Shown one piece after another: positions 49,461 through 56,854 of a stretch of 56,854 nt of DNA (position 1 is its first letter; each line of letters opens with the position of its first letter). Under the pieces are notes generated by a model. The model saw only the letters and a list, made by a program, of their open reading frames with translations, had not been told where the DNA came from and did no database searches. The DNA comes from Cytophagales bacterium (GTDB taxonomy: Bacteria; Bacteroidota; Bacteroidia; Cytophagales; Spirosomataceae). The translations under genes were made by a program, and so were the position numbers. Where the stretch lies: contig JAAFKE010000021.1 in NCBI GenBank assembly GCA_013298215.1, positions 1 through 56,854 of the forward strand, given 5' to 3'.

Positions 49461-51776
49461 ATGAAAAATTATATTAAGTCTCACGAATGGTGTGTAATAG
49501 AGGAAGGATTTCATGGGCACGACAACGAAATAACCGAAAGCCTGATGTCGCTCGGCAACGGGCGGATGGGCCAGCGCGGTAATTTTGAGGAGCATTTCTC
49601 GGGAAAAACCTTGCAAGGAAACTACGTGGCTGGGGTGTACTATCCCGACAAAACCCGCGTGGGCTGGTGGAAAAACGGGTATCCAGAGTACTTTGCCAAG
49701 GTTTTGAACGCTTGCAACTGGATCGGGATAGACATCGAAATAAACGGCCAAATCCTCGATTTAAACACCTGCGAAGTATCCGAATTTAGGCGAACCCTCA
49801 ACATGAAAGAGGGCACACTGGCGCGTTCGTTTGTGGCAAAGTTGGGCAATGGCAACCAAATAGCCGTTGAAACAGTGCGGTTTTGCAGCATCGTGGACGA
49901 CGAGGCGGGGGCAATTCGCTACCAAATTACGCCGATTAATTTCGACGGTGAGATCGTGATGACCCCCTACTTAGACGGCGATGTGTCCAATAAAGATTCC
50001 AACTACGGCGAGAAATTTTGGGACGAGGTCAGAACCGAGTCGAATATTGACGGTGGGTACGTGGAGCTAAAAACCAAAAAAACAGCTTTTTACGTGGGCA
50101 CTGCCACCCGATTTGAGGTTGAACAAAATGGCCAAAAAATTGATTTTCGGGCACAACCCATCAAAAAACAAAAATACGTTGGCAGTCGGATCTCGCTCGA
50201 AGTCCGCCGAAATGAACCCACCACACTATATAAATACGCGGTCAATTTGTCTTCGATGAATTATGAGATCGGCGAACTTTTTGCCGAGTCTGAAAAGTAC
50301 GTTCAACGGATTCTGGCGAAGGGTTTTGAACAGCTCCGCACCGAGCAAAAGCACGCGTGGGAGGCTAAGTGGAACCACAACGACATTGTGATAGAGGGCG
50401 ACGTGGCAGCGCAGCAGGCGATCAGGTTCAATATTTTTCAACTCGAACAAACCTACACTGGCGAAGACCAGCGCCTGAACATTGGGCCGAAAGGCTTTAC
50501 GGGCGAAAAATACGGCGGTTCGACCTACTGGGACACCGAGGCGTATTGTTTGCCGTTCTATTTGGCAACTGCCGACCAAAAAGTGGCCCGAAACTTGTTG
50601 GTTTATCGGCACAAACACCTGCAAAAAGCAATCGAAAATGCCGAAAAATTGGGTTTCAAGAACGGCGCGGCTCTTTACCCAATGGTGACGATGAACGGCG
50701 AGGAGTGCCACAACGAATGGGAGATAACGTTTGAAGAGATTCACCGAAACGGGGCCATTGCCTACGCCATTTACGACTACGTGCGCTACACCGCCGACGC
50801 CACCTACCTACCCGAGTACGGCCTGGAAGTGCTCGTGGCAATTAGCCGATTTTGGGCCCAGCGCGTGAACTGGAGCGGTGACAAACAAAAATACGTGATG
50901 CTGGGCGTAACTGGCCCCAACGAATACGAAAACAACGTAAATAACAATTGGTACACCAACTACATAGCCGCCTGGACGCTGCGGTACACCCTTGCCGAGC
51001 TGCGGGCGCACGTGGCCCACGACCCGCAAGCGGCCAAAGGTTTACTAACAAAGACAAACTTTGACTTTGAGGCAGAAACCGAAAAATGGCAGGATATTAT
51101 AGAAAATATGTATTTGCCGCACGATGCCGAACGAAACGTTTTTTTGCAACAAGATGGATTCTTAGACAAGGAACTTTTGACCGTTGACGACATAGCTGAC
51201 CAACGGCCGATTAACCAGGGGTGGTCGTGGGACAGGATTTTGCGGAGTTGTTTTATTAAGCAGGCCGATGTTTTGCAGGGGCTGTATTTTTTTGAAGACG
51301 AGTTTGACGAAGCTACCTTGCAACGAAATTTCGATTTTTACGAACCCATGACCGTCCACGAGTCGTCGCTGTCGCCGTGCGTACACGCCATTCAAGCGGC
51401 CAAGTTGGGGCGGCAAGACAAAGCCTACGAAATGTACCTGCGCACGGCGCGATTAGACTTAGACGACTACAACAACGACACCGAAGACGGGCTCCATATT
51501 ACGTCGATGGCTGGCACTTGGCTGGCCGTTGTGAAGGGCTTTGGCGGGATGCGGGTGCTGAAAGACCAGCTGTATTTCAGTCCGTTTTTACCCGATAAAT
51601 GGCAGAGTTTTGCGTTCAGGATTGGGTTTCGGGGTTCTCTTTTGCGGGTGGCCGTAAACCGCGAAACGGTTGAAATCAGTAATTTGTCCGAAAAAGAGAT
51701 CAATGTGTGGTTTTTTGGAGAAAATGTACTGGTAGAAGCAGGCAAAAACAAGGTCTTAGAGTTTGCAATGAACTAA
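49461..51776 (+). CDS. Glycoside hydrolase family 65 protein (maltose/kojibiose phosphorylase type)
   Basis: A 771-residue cytosolic enzyme of GH65, which phosphorolyses alpha-linked disaccharides to beta-glucose-1-phosphate and glucose. The N-terminal beta-domain (about 1-270) is followed by an (alpha/alpha)6 barrel. The general-acid Glu lies in GEECHNEWEITFEEIHRN (about 409-426), in the family's conserved block, and HESSLSPCVHAIQAAKLG forms the phosphate-binding region. The C-terminal beta-domain closes the protein. Which disaccharide is used cannot be read from the sequence. No beta-phosphoglucomutase or sugar transporter is adjacent, unusual for a maltose-type gene; an SDR follows. Confidence 0.9.
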   Translation: MKNYIKSHEWCVIEEGFHGHDNEITESLMSLGNGRMGQRGNFEEHFSGKTLQGNYVAGVYYPDKTRVGWWKNGYPEYFAKVLNACNWIGIDIEINGQILDLNTCEVSEFRRTLNMKEGTLARSFVAKLGNGNQIAVETVRFCSIVDDEAGAIRYQITPINFDGEIVMTPYLDGDVSNKDSNYGEKFWDEVRTESNIDGGYVELKTKKTAFYVGTATRFEVEQNGQKIDFRAQPIKKQKYVGSRISLEVRRNEPTTLYKYAVNLSSMNYEIGELFAESEKYVQRILAKGFEQLRTEQKHAWEAKWNHNDIVIEGDVAAQQAIRFNIFQLEQTYTGEDQRLNIGPKGFTGEKYGGSTYWDTEAYCLPFYLATADQKVARNLLVYRHKHLQKAIENAEKLGFKNGAALYPMVTMNGEECHNEWEITFEEIHRNGAIAYAIYDYVRYTADATYLPEYGLEVLVAISRFWAQRVNWSGDKQKYVMLGVTGPNEYENNVNNNWYTNYIAAWTLRYTLAELRAHVAHDPQAAKGLLTKTNFDFEAETEKWQDIIENMYLPHDAERNVFLQQDGFLDKELLTVDDIADQRPINQGWSWDRILRSCFIKQADVLQGLYFFEDEFDEATLQRNFDFYEPMTVHESSLSPCVHAIQAAKLGRQDKAYEMYLRTARLDLDDYNNDTEDGLHITSMAGTWLAVVKGFGGMRVLKDQLYFSPFLPDKWQSFAFRIGFRGSLLRVAVNRETVEISNLSEKEINVWFFGENVLVEAGKNKVLEFAMN

Positions 51777-51824
51777 CTTTACGGCGGTTAGTTTCAACAA
51801 TCAACAAATAGTAAAATGACATTT

Positions 51825-52535
51825 ATGAACAACAAAACGATTATCATCACGGGGGCATCGCGCGGGATCGGACGGGCAACGGCCCTGCTACTCGCCGAAA
51901 ACGGGGCCAATGTAGTGGCCATGGCGCGCAACAACGACGAGCTAACTGCCCTGGCCGCCGAAGCCGCCGAAGCCCAGTTGAGCATTAAAACGATTCGGGG
52001 CGATGTCTCGGTAGAGGCTGATGCCCAGCGGGTAATCGACTTTGCGCTGGCGCAGTTTGGGCGCATCGACGTGCTGATAAACAACGCAGGCTACGGGATT
52101 TTTAAGAACGTAGAAGACATAACCGTAGCCGAGTGGGACGACCTAATGGCCACCAACGCCCGGGGGATGTTTCTGATGACCAAGGCCGCGCTGCCCCACC
52201 TAAAAGCCCAAATGAGTGGGCACATCATAAACATTGCGTCGGACGTAGCCAAGCGCACCTTTGCGGGTGGTTCGCTCTACACCGCCAGCAAATACGCCCA
52301 AGAGGCCTTCACGGGGTCGTTGCGGAAAGAAACGCGGGCATTCAACGTGAAGGTGAGTGCCGTTTATTCGGGACTGGTCGATTCGCATTTTCACGACAAA
52401 GGCCACGGACACCCCACATCGGCCAATTGGCTCAAAAACCAAGACATGGCGCAGGCCATTTTTTACATTGCCAACCAACCCGCCCACGTGGTCATCGACG
52501 AGCTGATGATTCACCCCTTGGAGCAGGATTATTAG
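51825..52535 (+). CDS. Short-chain dehydrogenase/reductase
   Basis: A 236-residue classical SDR that uses NAD(P)(H). The dinucleotide motif is TGASRGIG (about residues 9-16), with NNAG near 87-90. The catalytic Ser is in INIASDVAKR, and the YxxxK motif reads YTASK, here with the pair in GGSLYTASKYAQ. The substrate is unknown. The ATG at 51825 precedes the first strand closely; an in-frame ATG three codons earlier is equally possible. It lies about 40 bp after the GH65 gene on the same strand and may be co-transcribed. Confidence 0.88.
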   Translation: MNNKTIIITGASRGIGRATALLLAENGANVVAMARNNDELTALAAEAAEAQLSIKTIRGDVSVEADAQRVIDFALAQFGRIDVLINNAGYGIFKNVEDITVAEWDDLMATNARGMFLMTKAALPHLKAQMSGHIINIASDVAKRTFAGGSLYTASKYAQEAFTGSLRKETRAFNVKVSAVYSGLVDSHFHDKGHGHPTSANWLKNQDMAQAIFYIANQPAHVVIDELMIHPLEQDY

Positions 52536-52544
52536 TGGATTTAC

Positions 52545-52571
52545 TGGCGTGCGAGTTTGGCTCGCACGCCA
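52545..52571 (+). terminator. Hairpin after the SDR gene
   Basis: A perfect 11-bp stem, TGGCGTGCGAG (52545-52555) with CTCGCACGCCA (52561-52571), loop TTTGG. It follows the SDR stop by about 10 bp and precedes the end of the convergent SIR2 gene. No strong T tract follows, so termination may be weak or the element may be a small repeat. Confidence 0.55.
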
Positions 52572-52605
52572 TTGTTATAAGAGGTGGTTGGGCTTGGAAA
52601 GTTAC

Positions 52606-55600
52606 TTACTGCGTTTTATTCTGTCTGGTCTTATCATCCGAAAAACTCTCGAAATAAATTTTTAACAGCTCAAAATAGTATTCTGATTTATGATTTTCTT
52701 TAAGATATTCTCTAAACCGAGAACTCATTTGAGAATTATTTGACATTTTAGGTAAGAAAGTCAGTGTTGGCGAATAGTCAAACCATTCATTATCAAAGCG
52801 TTCATAATCAAAAGCCTCAAAATGAAAGAGCCATTTGATGTAGGGACACGTATCCGAAAAAACTTGTAAGTCCCCCTGCCTTGTATCAATATTGTTATGG
52901 CCTACGTAATGCAAAAAATTAGATAGAGAGAAATCATCAACATCGAAACCCTCTTGTACCAATGTTTTTGCCTCATCAATTGCTTCCCTTAAAAAACTAC
53001 TTGGTTCAAGTATTTTCAAACTGAGTGCCTCATAAAAATATAACGAGTGAAAGTTTTCGTTTAGTTTATTCCGAATGTTTTCCGAGATAAGTGTTTTTAT
53101 ATTTTCGTCAGATATCGGATACAAGTAATAGAGTATCTTCATTCCATTGCGATTTTCCTTTTGAAGATAAGGCTTGATAAATTCAATGTCTCTAAAAAGA
53201 ATTTTTCCTTGTTTGTGAATTGCATTTGAAAACAGTTCAACAAGATCGGCAACTTGTTCTGGCTCCCTTAAAATTATCTGTAAAAGCTTTACTTGTTGCG
53301 GTTCTTCAAACTTGCTGATATTTTCGGACAAGTAACTTTTCCAGTAAATGTCATTGTTGAAAATACGGAAGTTATGTACGGAAAGGGAATTTAAAAATGG
53401 TTCAATGGTCTTCTTAAATTCTGAATCGGGCAACTCTACATGACCCAATAGCAAAATGATATTTTGAAATAAATTTTGGAATTTATTTGATGTAAAAAAG
53501 TGATTTCTTACATAATTTAATACCGCATCATTTCCAGATACGTCTCCAAAACGTTTTGTATAAAATGATTTAAAGAAATTTGTAACTGATAGGACAAAAT
53601 TACGTCTTCCCTCGTCGGTCATCTTTATTTTTTTCTCGCCCAATTTTTTGAGTATCTCATGTAGCTTTGTTGGCGAGCAATACAAAATCACGGATTGAAG
53701 TATGGAGGCATCAAATTCTTCTATTTTTGGATATTTATCAAAAGGTGGCTTTCGTCCTAAAGGCGTAACGAAATTATAAATGATGGATTCAAAACAAATT
53801 TCAGTAAATTTTGAAAAAAGGTCAAATTCTGTGTCCAGAATCCTATTAGTACGGTAAAAACTGTGGACAATAAGTAGTTTATTGATTAGAATGTGAATAT
53901 TATCCTCATAACTGCCCGTTGTCCCGCCTCCGTTTGAAAAAAGATTGTAGGTTTCGATGATTTTTTCCCTCATTCTGCGGGCGTTGTCGATATAATCATA
54001 AAGGTATTTTTCATATATGATTTTTTCTAATTCATCTCGTACTTCTTCTTCCACTTTTAGCCCGTTCAATAAGTCTTTTAAATCTATGGTATCATGCAAT
54101 TTTTCGTAAAAATCGTATTCCTTATGGGAAATCTCTAATAAAGAAACCAAGTGCTTTAAATTATATTTAGCCAAGAAATAAGAAACTTCGTCGTTTTGGT
54201 TTATTGCCAAATCAACGGCTCTTTGTAGTTCATCGTATGCAATTTTCACCAGCCCCATTTTAGCTGCCGTATAGCCTTTCAGAAGTCTATTTTTTAATTC
54301 GTTGTTAGAACGTGAAATATCCTCATTTTTAAACGCTACTTTTTCTAAAATTTTAACAATTTCATCAAACTCAAACCTTCCATACCTGCATGACAAACAG
54401 TTGCATTTTTGGAAAACATCTTCTTCTACCCGAATATCATATTCTCGATTTATATAACTTATGAAACTATGATTTAAAAGCTGAACACACTCGATTAGTT
54501 CTTCATATTCCCTTTCGGTTTTAGCCAAGTTGTTGGTTACTTCTTTGATTTTAGCACATATATCGCCCTTGGTTTCTTGTTTCAGTTTCGCCAAAGTCTT
54601 TATTGGCCTTATTTCATTTTGGCCTTCGCCAAATCGGGTGAGGTTTTTAAAGAATTCAATCAACTTAGGGTTTTCAATTGTCAGACGTTTTGCAACTAAT
54701 TTACTATAAACCGCCCGAGTCCAATTCTCATTTTCTTCTTTGAAAGGCCAAATTGATGCGATAACAGTAGGCATAATGAAGTCGAACCCTTTGAATGGTT
54801 TCAGCGATTCGCGTATTTGGTTCGCTATTGAAAGTTCTTCAATCTCTTCTTGTCTAAAAGTGGGCTTCTCAATTATTTTTAAAAAACGAAATAGCTTGTT
54901 TCCTATTTCAGTCAGATTGGAATCGTTTTTTACTCTTTTTTCGTCCAGGTATTCTTTTATTTCGCCAAAATATATCGGAAAGATTTTTTTCTTGCGGAGG
55001 TAGTCCTTTTCTAAATCACTGGCCTCACCATCAAAATAAATATACGAAGGCTGTTTGTCTTCGCCCAACACAGAATCAACCCGTTGAAGAATGTACTTTA
55101 AGTTGATGTCTGAAAATGAGAAACCTACAAAGAGTACCAATCGAGAAGCGAAAAGACTTTTTATGTAACTTTCAATTAGGGGAAAGTTTTCAGAATACTT
55201 CAAATAATCATCCTCCGTCAGAACGATGTTTTGAGTTTCAAAACAACCGTGCATTTTGATGAGATAAGTGGACAACATCGATTTTGGCAAATCGCTATCT
55301 TGTCTAATTAAATCATATTGCAATCTGTCACGCTTGATTAATTGCTCAAACAAATCATCATAGTTTGTCGTAATGATGTGTTGAGGATTGAGGGCGAGAA
55401 TAGCCTCGTTTATAGGATTGTGAGCCGCTTTTTGATGCAACAGCGTTTTTTGTATGAAGTCGTAATATTCTTTCCTACCCCTTAGATTATAAAACAATTG
55501 GGCAATTTTAAGATGGTCTGTCCCCTCGTCTGAAAGGCTAATTTGCTCCTTCAATTTCGCAATTAGTTGCCCCCAATTTGGGATTCCTGAATTTAGGGAC

Positions 55601-55686
55601 ACCCCTGCCCCTACAAAAATAACCAGCCTTTTTTGTTCTTTGGCCAGAATGATATTTTTAATACTGGCTTTTACTTCGTTCTTCAT
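52606..55686 (-). CDS. Large SIR2-domain protein, probable NAD-depleting defence protein
   Basis: A 1026-residue protein. Residues about 1-240 form a SIR2-type NAD-binding domain. VIFVGAGVS (22-30) is the nucleotide loop, TTNYDDLFE (106-114) gives Asn108, KMHGC gives His146, and LFVGFSFSDINL (185-196) closes the fold. The remaining roughly 790 residues are helical, with a CNCLSC motif (428-433) and TPR-like helices near 460-530. Proteins with an N-terminal SIR2 and a long helical sensor, such as DSR1/DSR2, destroy NAD after phage infection. Similarity to these is by architecture only. The gene is AT-rich (a counted line at 53521 is 30% GC against 50% at 52201), suggesting transfer. It begins 20 bp behind the decayed Panacea gene. 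Confidence 0.8.
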   Translation of the reverse strand: MKNEVKASIKNIILAKEQKRLVIFVGAGVSLNSGIPNWGQLIAKLKEQISLSDEGTDHLKIAQLFYNLRGRKEYYDFIQKTLLHQKAAHNPINEAILALNPQHIITTNYDDLFEQLIKRDRLQYDLIRQDSDLPKSMLSTYLIKMHGCFETQNIVLTEDDYLKYSENFPLIESYIKSLFASRLVLFVGFSFSDINLKYILQRVDSVLGEDKQPSYIYFDGEASDLEKDYLRKKKIFPIYFGEIKEYLDEKRVKNDSNLTEIGNKLFRFLKIIEKPTFRQEEIEELSIANQIRESLKPFKGFDFIMPTVIASIWPFKEENENWTRAVYSKLVAKRLTIENPKLIEFFKNLTRFGEGQNEIRPIKTLAKLKQETKGDICAKIKEVTNNLAKTEREYEELIECVQLLNHSFISYINREYDIRVEEDVFQKCNCLSCRYGRFEFDEIVKILEKVAFKNEDISRSNNELKNRLLKGYTAAKMGLVKIAYDELQRAVDLAINQNDEVSYFLAKYNLKHLVSLLEISHKEYDFYEKLHDTIDLKDLLNGLKVEEEVRDELEKIIYEKYLYDYIDNARRMREKIIETYNLFSNGGGTTGSYEDNIHILINKLLIVHSFYRTNRILDTEFDLFSKFTEICFESIIYNFVTPLGRKPPFDKYPKIEEFDASILQSVILYCSPTKLHEILKKLGEKKIKMTDEGRRNFVLSVTNFFKSFYTKRFGDVSGNDAVLNYVRNHFFTSNKFQNLFQNIILLLGHVELPDSEFKKTIEPFLNSLSVHNFRIFNNDIYWKSYLSENISKFEEPQQVKLLQIILREPEQVADLVELFSNAIHKQGKILFRDIEFIKPYLQKENRNGMKILYYLYPISDENIKTLISENIRNKLNENFHSLYFYEALSLKILEPSSFLREAIDEAKTLVQEGFDVDDFSLSNFLHYVGHNNIDTRQGDLQVFSDTCPYIKWLFHFEAFDYERFDNEWFDYSPTLTFLPKMSNNSQMSSRFREYLKENHKSEYYFELLKIYFESFSDDKTRQNKTQ

Positions 55687-55705
55687 TTCTGTAAATTATT
55701 TTCTT

Positions 55706-56727
55706 TTAAACCTTCAATCCAAACGCCCATTTATAATCAACCAGCTGCCTGTTTTCATGATTTTTAAGCCATGCGTCTTCTTGGTGGTTGATGTTTTACT
55801 ATTTCGGTGGCGGTTTTTCCCTTAAAAATAGTGATTATCACGTTCAGCGTGTCTAACTCTTGGGTTGCCAAATCTACGTTTTCGCTTTTGTTAGTCAGAC
55901 TGTACGTTTCCATAAACCTATCGTCTGCCAATACTTTTTGATGACGATTGATGTAGCCGTTTTCGGCCACGTATTCCAAAAGACTATCATAACGGCTCGG
56001 CACTGTGCCATATGGTATGGCCCTGTATTCCAAGCCCATCAAGGCGGTGCCAGTATTGCGATAATGAATAAAGTCGGTGTAAAACATCAACTTATTCAAA
56101 CCTGTTTTGGTAGGATTTAATTTTTCGACGAGATGACGAATCACGTTTACGTTTTTTTTGCAAATCAGCTTGTTTGTAACCATTGTAGCTGGTTGGGCGA
56201 GCATCTTGTTTCCAATATATAATCACCAAGCTAACGCTGAAAAACAGACTTTTTTTGGTTTTCAATCAAGTTGTCCACTCGTTTCAAAATCTTCTCTAAA
56301 TCTTTGTGGCTAAAAACGCCACTCAACAATACTAATTTCCTAAATTCTTCGGGGTCGTTTGCCAACTGAATCAGGCGAGCGTTCGACTGGTTGGGCACTT
56401 CTCCACTTTCGTATTGACGATAAACATTGGTTCCAAACCCCAAAACCTCGGCCATTTTTGGGATTGAAAGCTGGTATTTTTCTCGAATGGATTTGATGTC
56501 CTCGAGAAAAGGCAAATTATACTTTTCTCGGTACTGGTTATATAGCTGTATCAAATTTATGTCATCGGTTTCATCGGTCGTAAATTGCTGGTCATTGTCT
56601 TCGTAAAAATGGTATACGATTTCAAATTTTGTCCTTTCGACGGATGCGGGATATACTTTTTGTTCGGGTGTGGCGGTGTTTATTTGGGGATATTTGAGTG
56701 AGTAGAGTTGTGGGTGTGGGTAGTCAT
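55706..56727 (-). pseudogene. Decayed HTH plus DUF4065 (Panacea) antitoxin-like gene
   Basis: The pieces of one protein are spread over all three minus-strand frames. An MqsA-like N-terminus (FEIVYHFYEDNDQQFTT) and an HTH (IREKYQLSIPKMAEVLGFGTNVYRQYESGEVP) share one frame. That frame ends at TAG (56233-56231). SYNGYKQADLQK continues in a second frame, and HLVEKLNPTKTGLNKLMFYTDF, the DUF4065 core, in a third, joined at a run of eight A. The natural C-terminus, HQEDAWLKNHENRQLVDY to KWAFGLKV, is again shifted, with its stop at 55708-55706. The N-terminal frame has no ATG or GTG start; the ATG at 56727 is one base out of frame. At least four frame changes plus a stop are needed, so the gene is broken, or the sequence has indel errors here. 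An intact copy would be about 330 residues. Confidence 0.8.
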
Positions 56728-56733
56728 AAACGC

Positions 56734-56774
56734 AAAAAGTGCCCCGACGGCTGATTAGGCTGTTGGGGCACTTT
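56734..56774 (-). terminator. rRNA operon terminator
   Basis: On the minus strand AAAGTGCCCCAAC (56774-56762) pairs with GTCGGGGCACTTT (56748-56736), one G.T pair included, with a 13-base loop and a following T tract. It lies just behind the 3' end of the 5S rRNA, about 14 bp away, and ends 7 bp before the ATG of the decayed HTH/Panacea gene. Confidence 0.88.
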
Positions 56775-56787
56775 GGCTTGGTTTAAT

Positions 56788-56854
56788 ATTCAGGCATCTA
56801 CCTACTTTTGCGGGGTTGAACCAGCTATCATCGGCGTTACGGGGCTTAACTTCT
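56788..56854 (-). rRNA. rrf: 5S ribosomal RNA, 3' part (partial)
   Basis: The minus strand from the window edge reads AGAAGTTAAGCCCCGTAACG, then CGCCGATGATAGCTGG, AACCCCGCAAAAGTAGG and TAGATGCCTGAAT. GAAGTTAAGC, CGCCGATGRTA and AGTAGG near the end are the conserved 5S blocks. The 5' half lies outside the window. The 3' end is placed near 56788 by comparison with the E. coli 5S ending. A full rRNA operon should lie to the right. Confidence 0.88.

Noticed and set aside
55706-56727. Programmed ribosomal frameshifting in the HTH-Panacea gene
   Set aside because: At least four shifts in different contexts plus a TAG are needed, which is decay or sequencing error rather than a programmed event.
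52606-56727. A complete two-gene toxin-antitoxin pair formed by SIR2 and the Panacea gene
   Set aside because: The Panacea gene is not intact, and known Panacea toxins are small, so only a loose link can be claimed.

Overview
The window is chromosomal DNA of a member of the Bacteroidota. The evidence is TAnnTTTG-type -7 promoter boxes, many Bacteroidota-type families (DUF5686, DUF2911, GWxTD, DUF2490, DUF1573, carboxypeptidase-regulatory barrel proteins), a fused aspartokinase/homoserine dehydrogenase next to thrB, and FtsZ with a long linker. Cytophagia or Saprospiria seem likely, but a genus cannot be fixed from the sequence alone. Most genes are GC-balanced (counted lines near 50%). Two places are clearly AT-richer: the middle of a DNA methyltransferase gene (about 18.1-19.07 kb) and the last 4 kb.

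Layout. 1-2 kb: the end of a probable insertion sequence, then two small secreted/lipoprotein genes of similar architecture. 2-11 kb: the distal half of a division and cell-wall cluster, murD-ftsW-murG-murC-ftsQ-ftsA-ftsZ, all co-directional. 11-13.6 kb: a TauD-like dioxygenase, a DUF1573 protein and an orphan sensor kinase. 13.6-22.8 kb: a DNA-modification island. It holds a tightly coupled four-gene operon on the minus strand (MmeI-like N6-adenine methyltransferase, YhcG-type PD-(D/E)XK nuclease, superfamily 2 helicase, GIY-YIG nuclease), an exact 127-bp tandem duplication over the methyltransferase start, a truncated Rpn-type nuclease and a divergent C5-cytosine methyltransferase. 22.8-52.5 kb: housekeeping and envelope genes: hemC, pbpC, marR, thrA-thrB, a nucleotidyltransferase-DUF4350-MoxR run, an ECF sigma operon, phosphosulfolactate synthase with DedA, RNase D, DUF5686, MsrA, a sphingomyelin-synthase-like enzyme, a GWxTD/rhodanese/DUF2490 operon, a GH65 phosphorylase and an SDR. 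52.6-56.7 kb: an AT-rich defence-type segment with a 1026-residue SIR2 protein preceded by a decayed HTH plus DUF4065 (Panacea) antitoxin-like gene. The window ends inside a 5S rRNA gene on the minus strand, whose rRNA-operon terminator lies directly in front of the decayed gene.

How the genes work together. The four island genes overlap or nearly touch (4-bp overlap, 3-bp gap, 11-bp overlap), so they are probably made together as one restriction-modification-like machine: the large protein modifies and recognises DNA, the helicase translocates, and two different nuclease folds are available for cutting. The SIR2 protein fits NAD-depleting abortive-infection proteins. The main candidates for something new are the four-gene nuclease/helicase/methyltransferase system, with a methyltransferase that looks mosaic exactly over its target-recognition part, and the SIR2 gene with its broken Panacea partner behind the rRNA operon.
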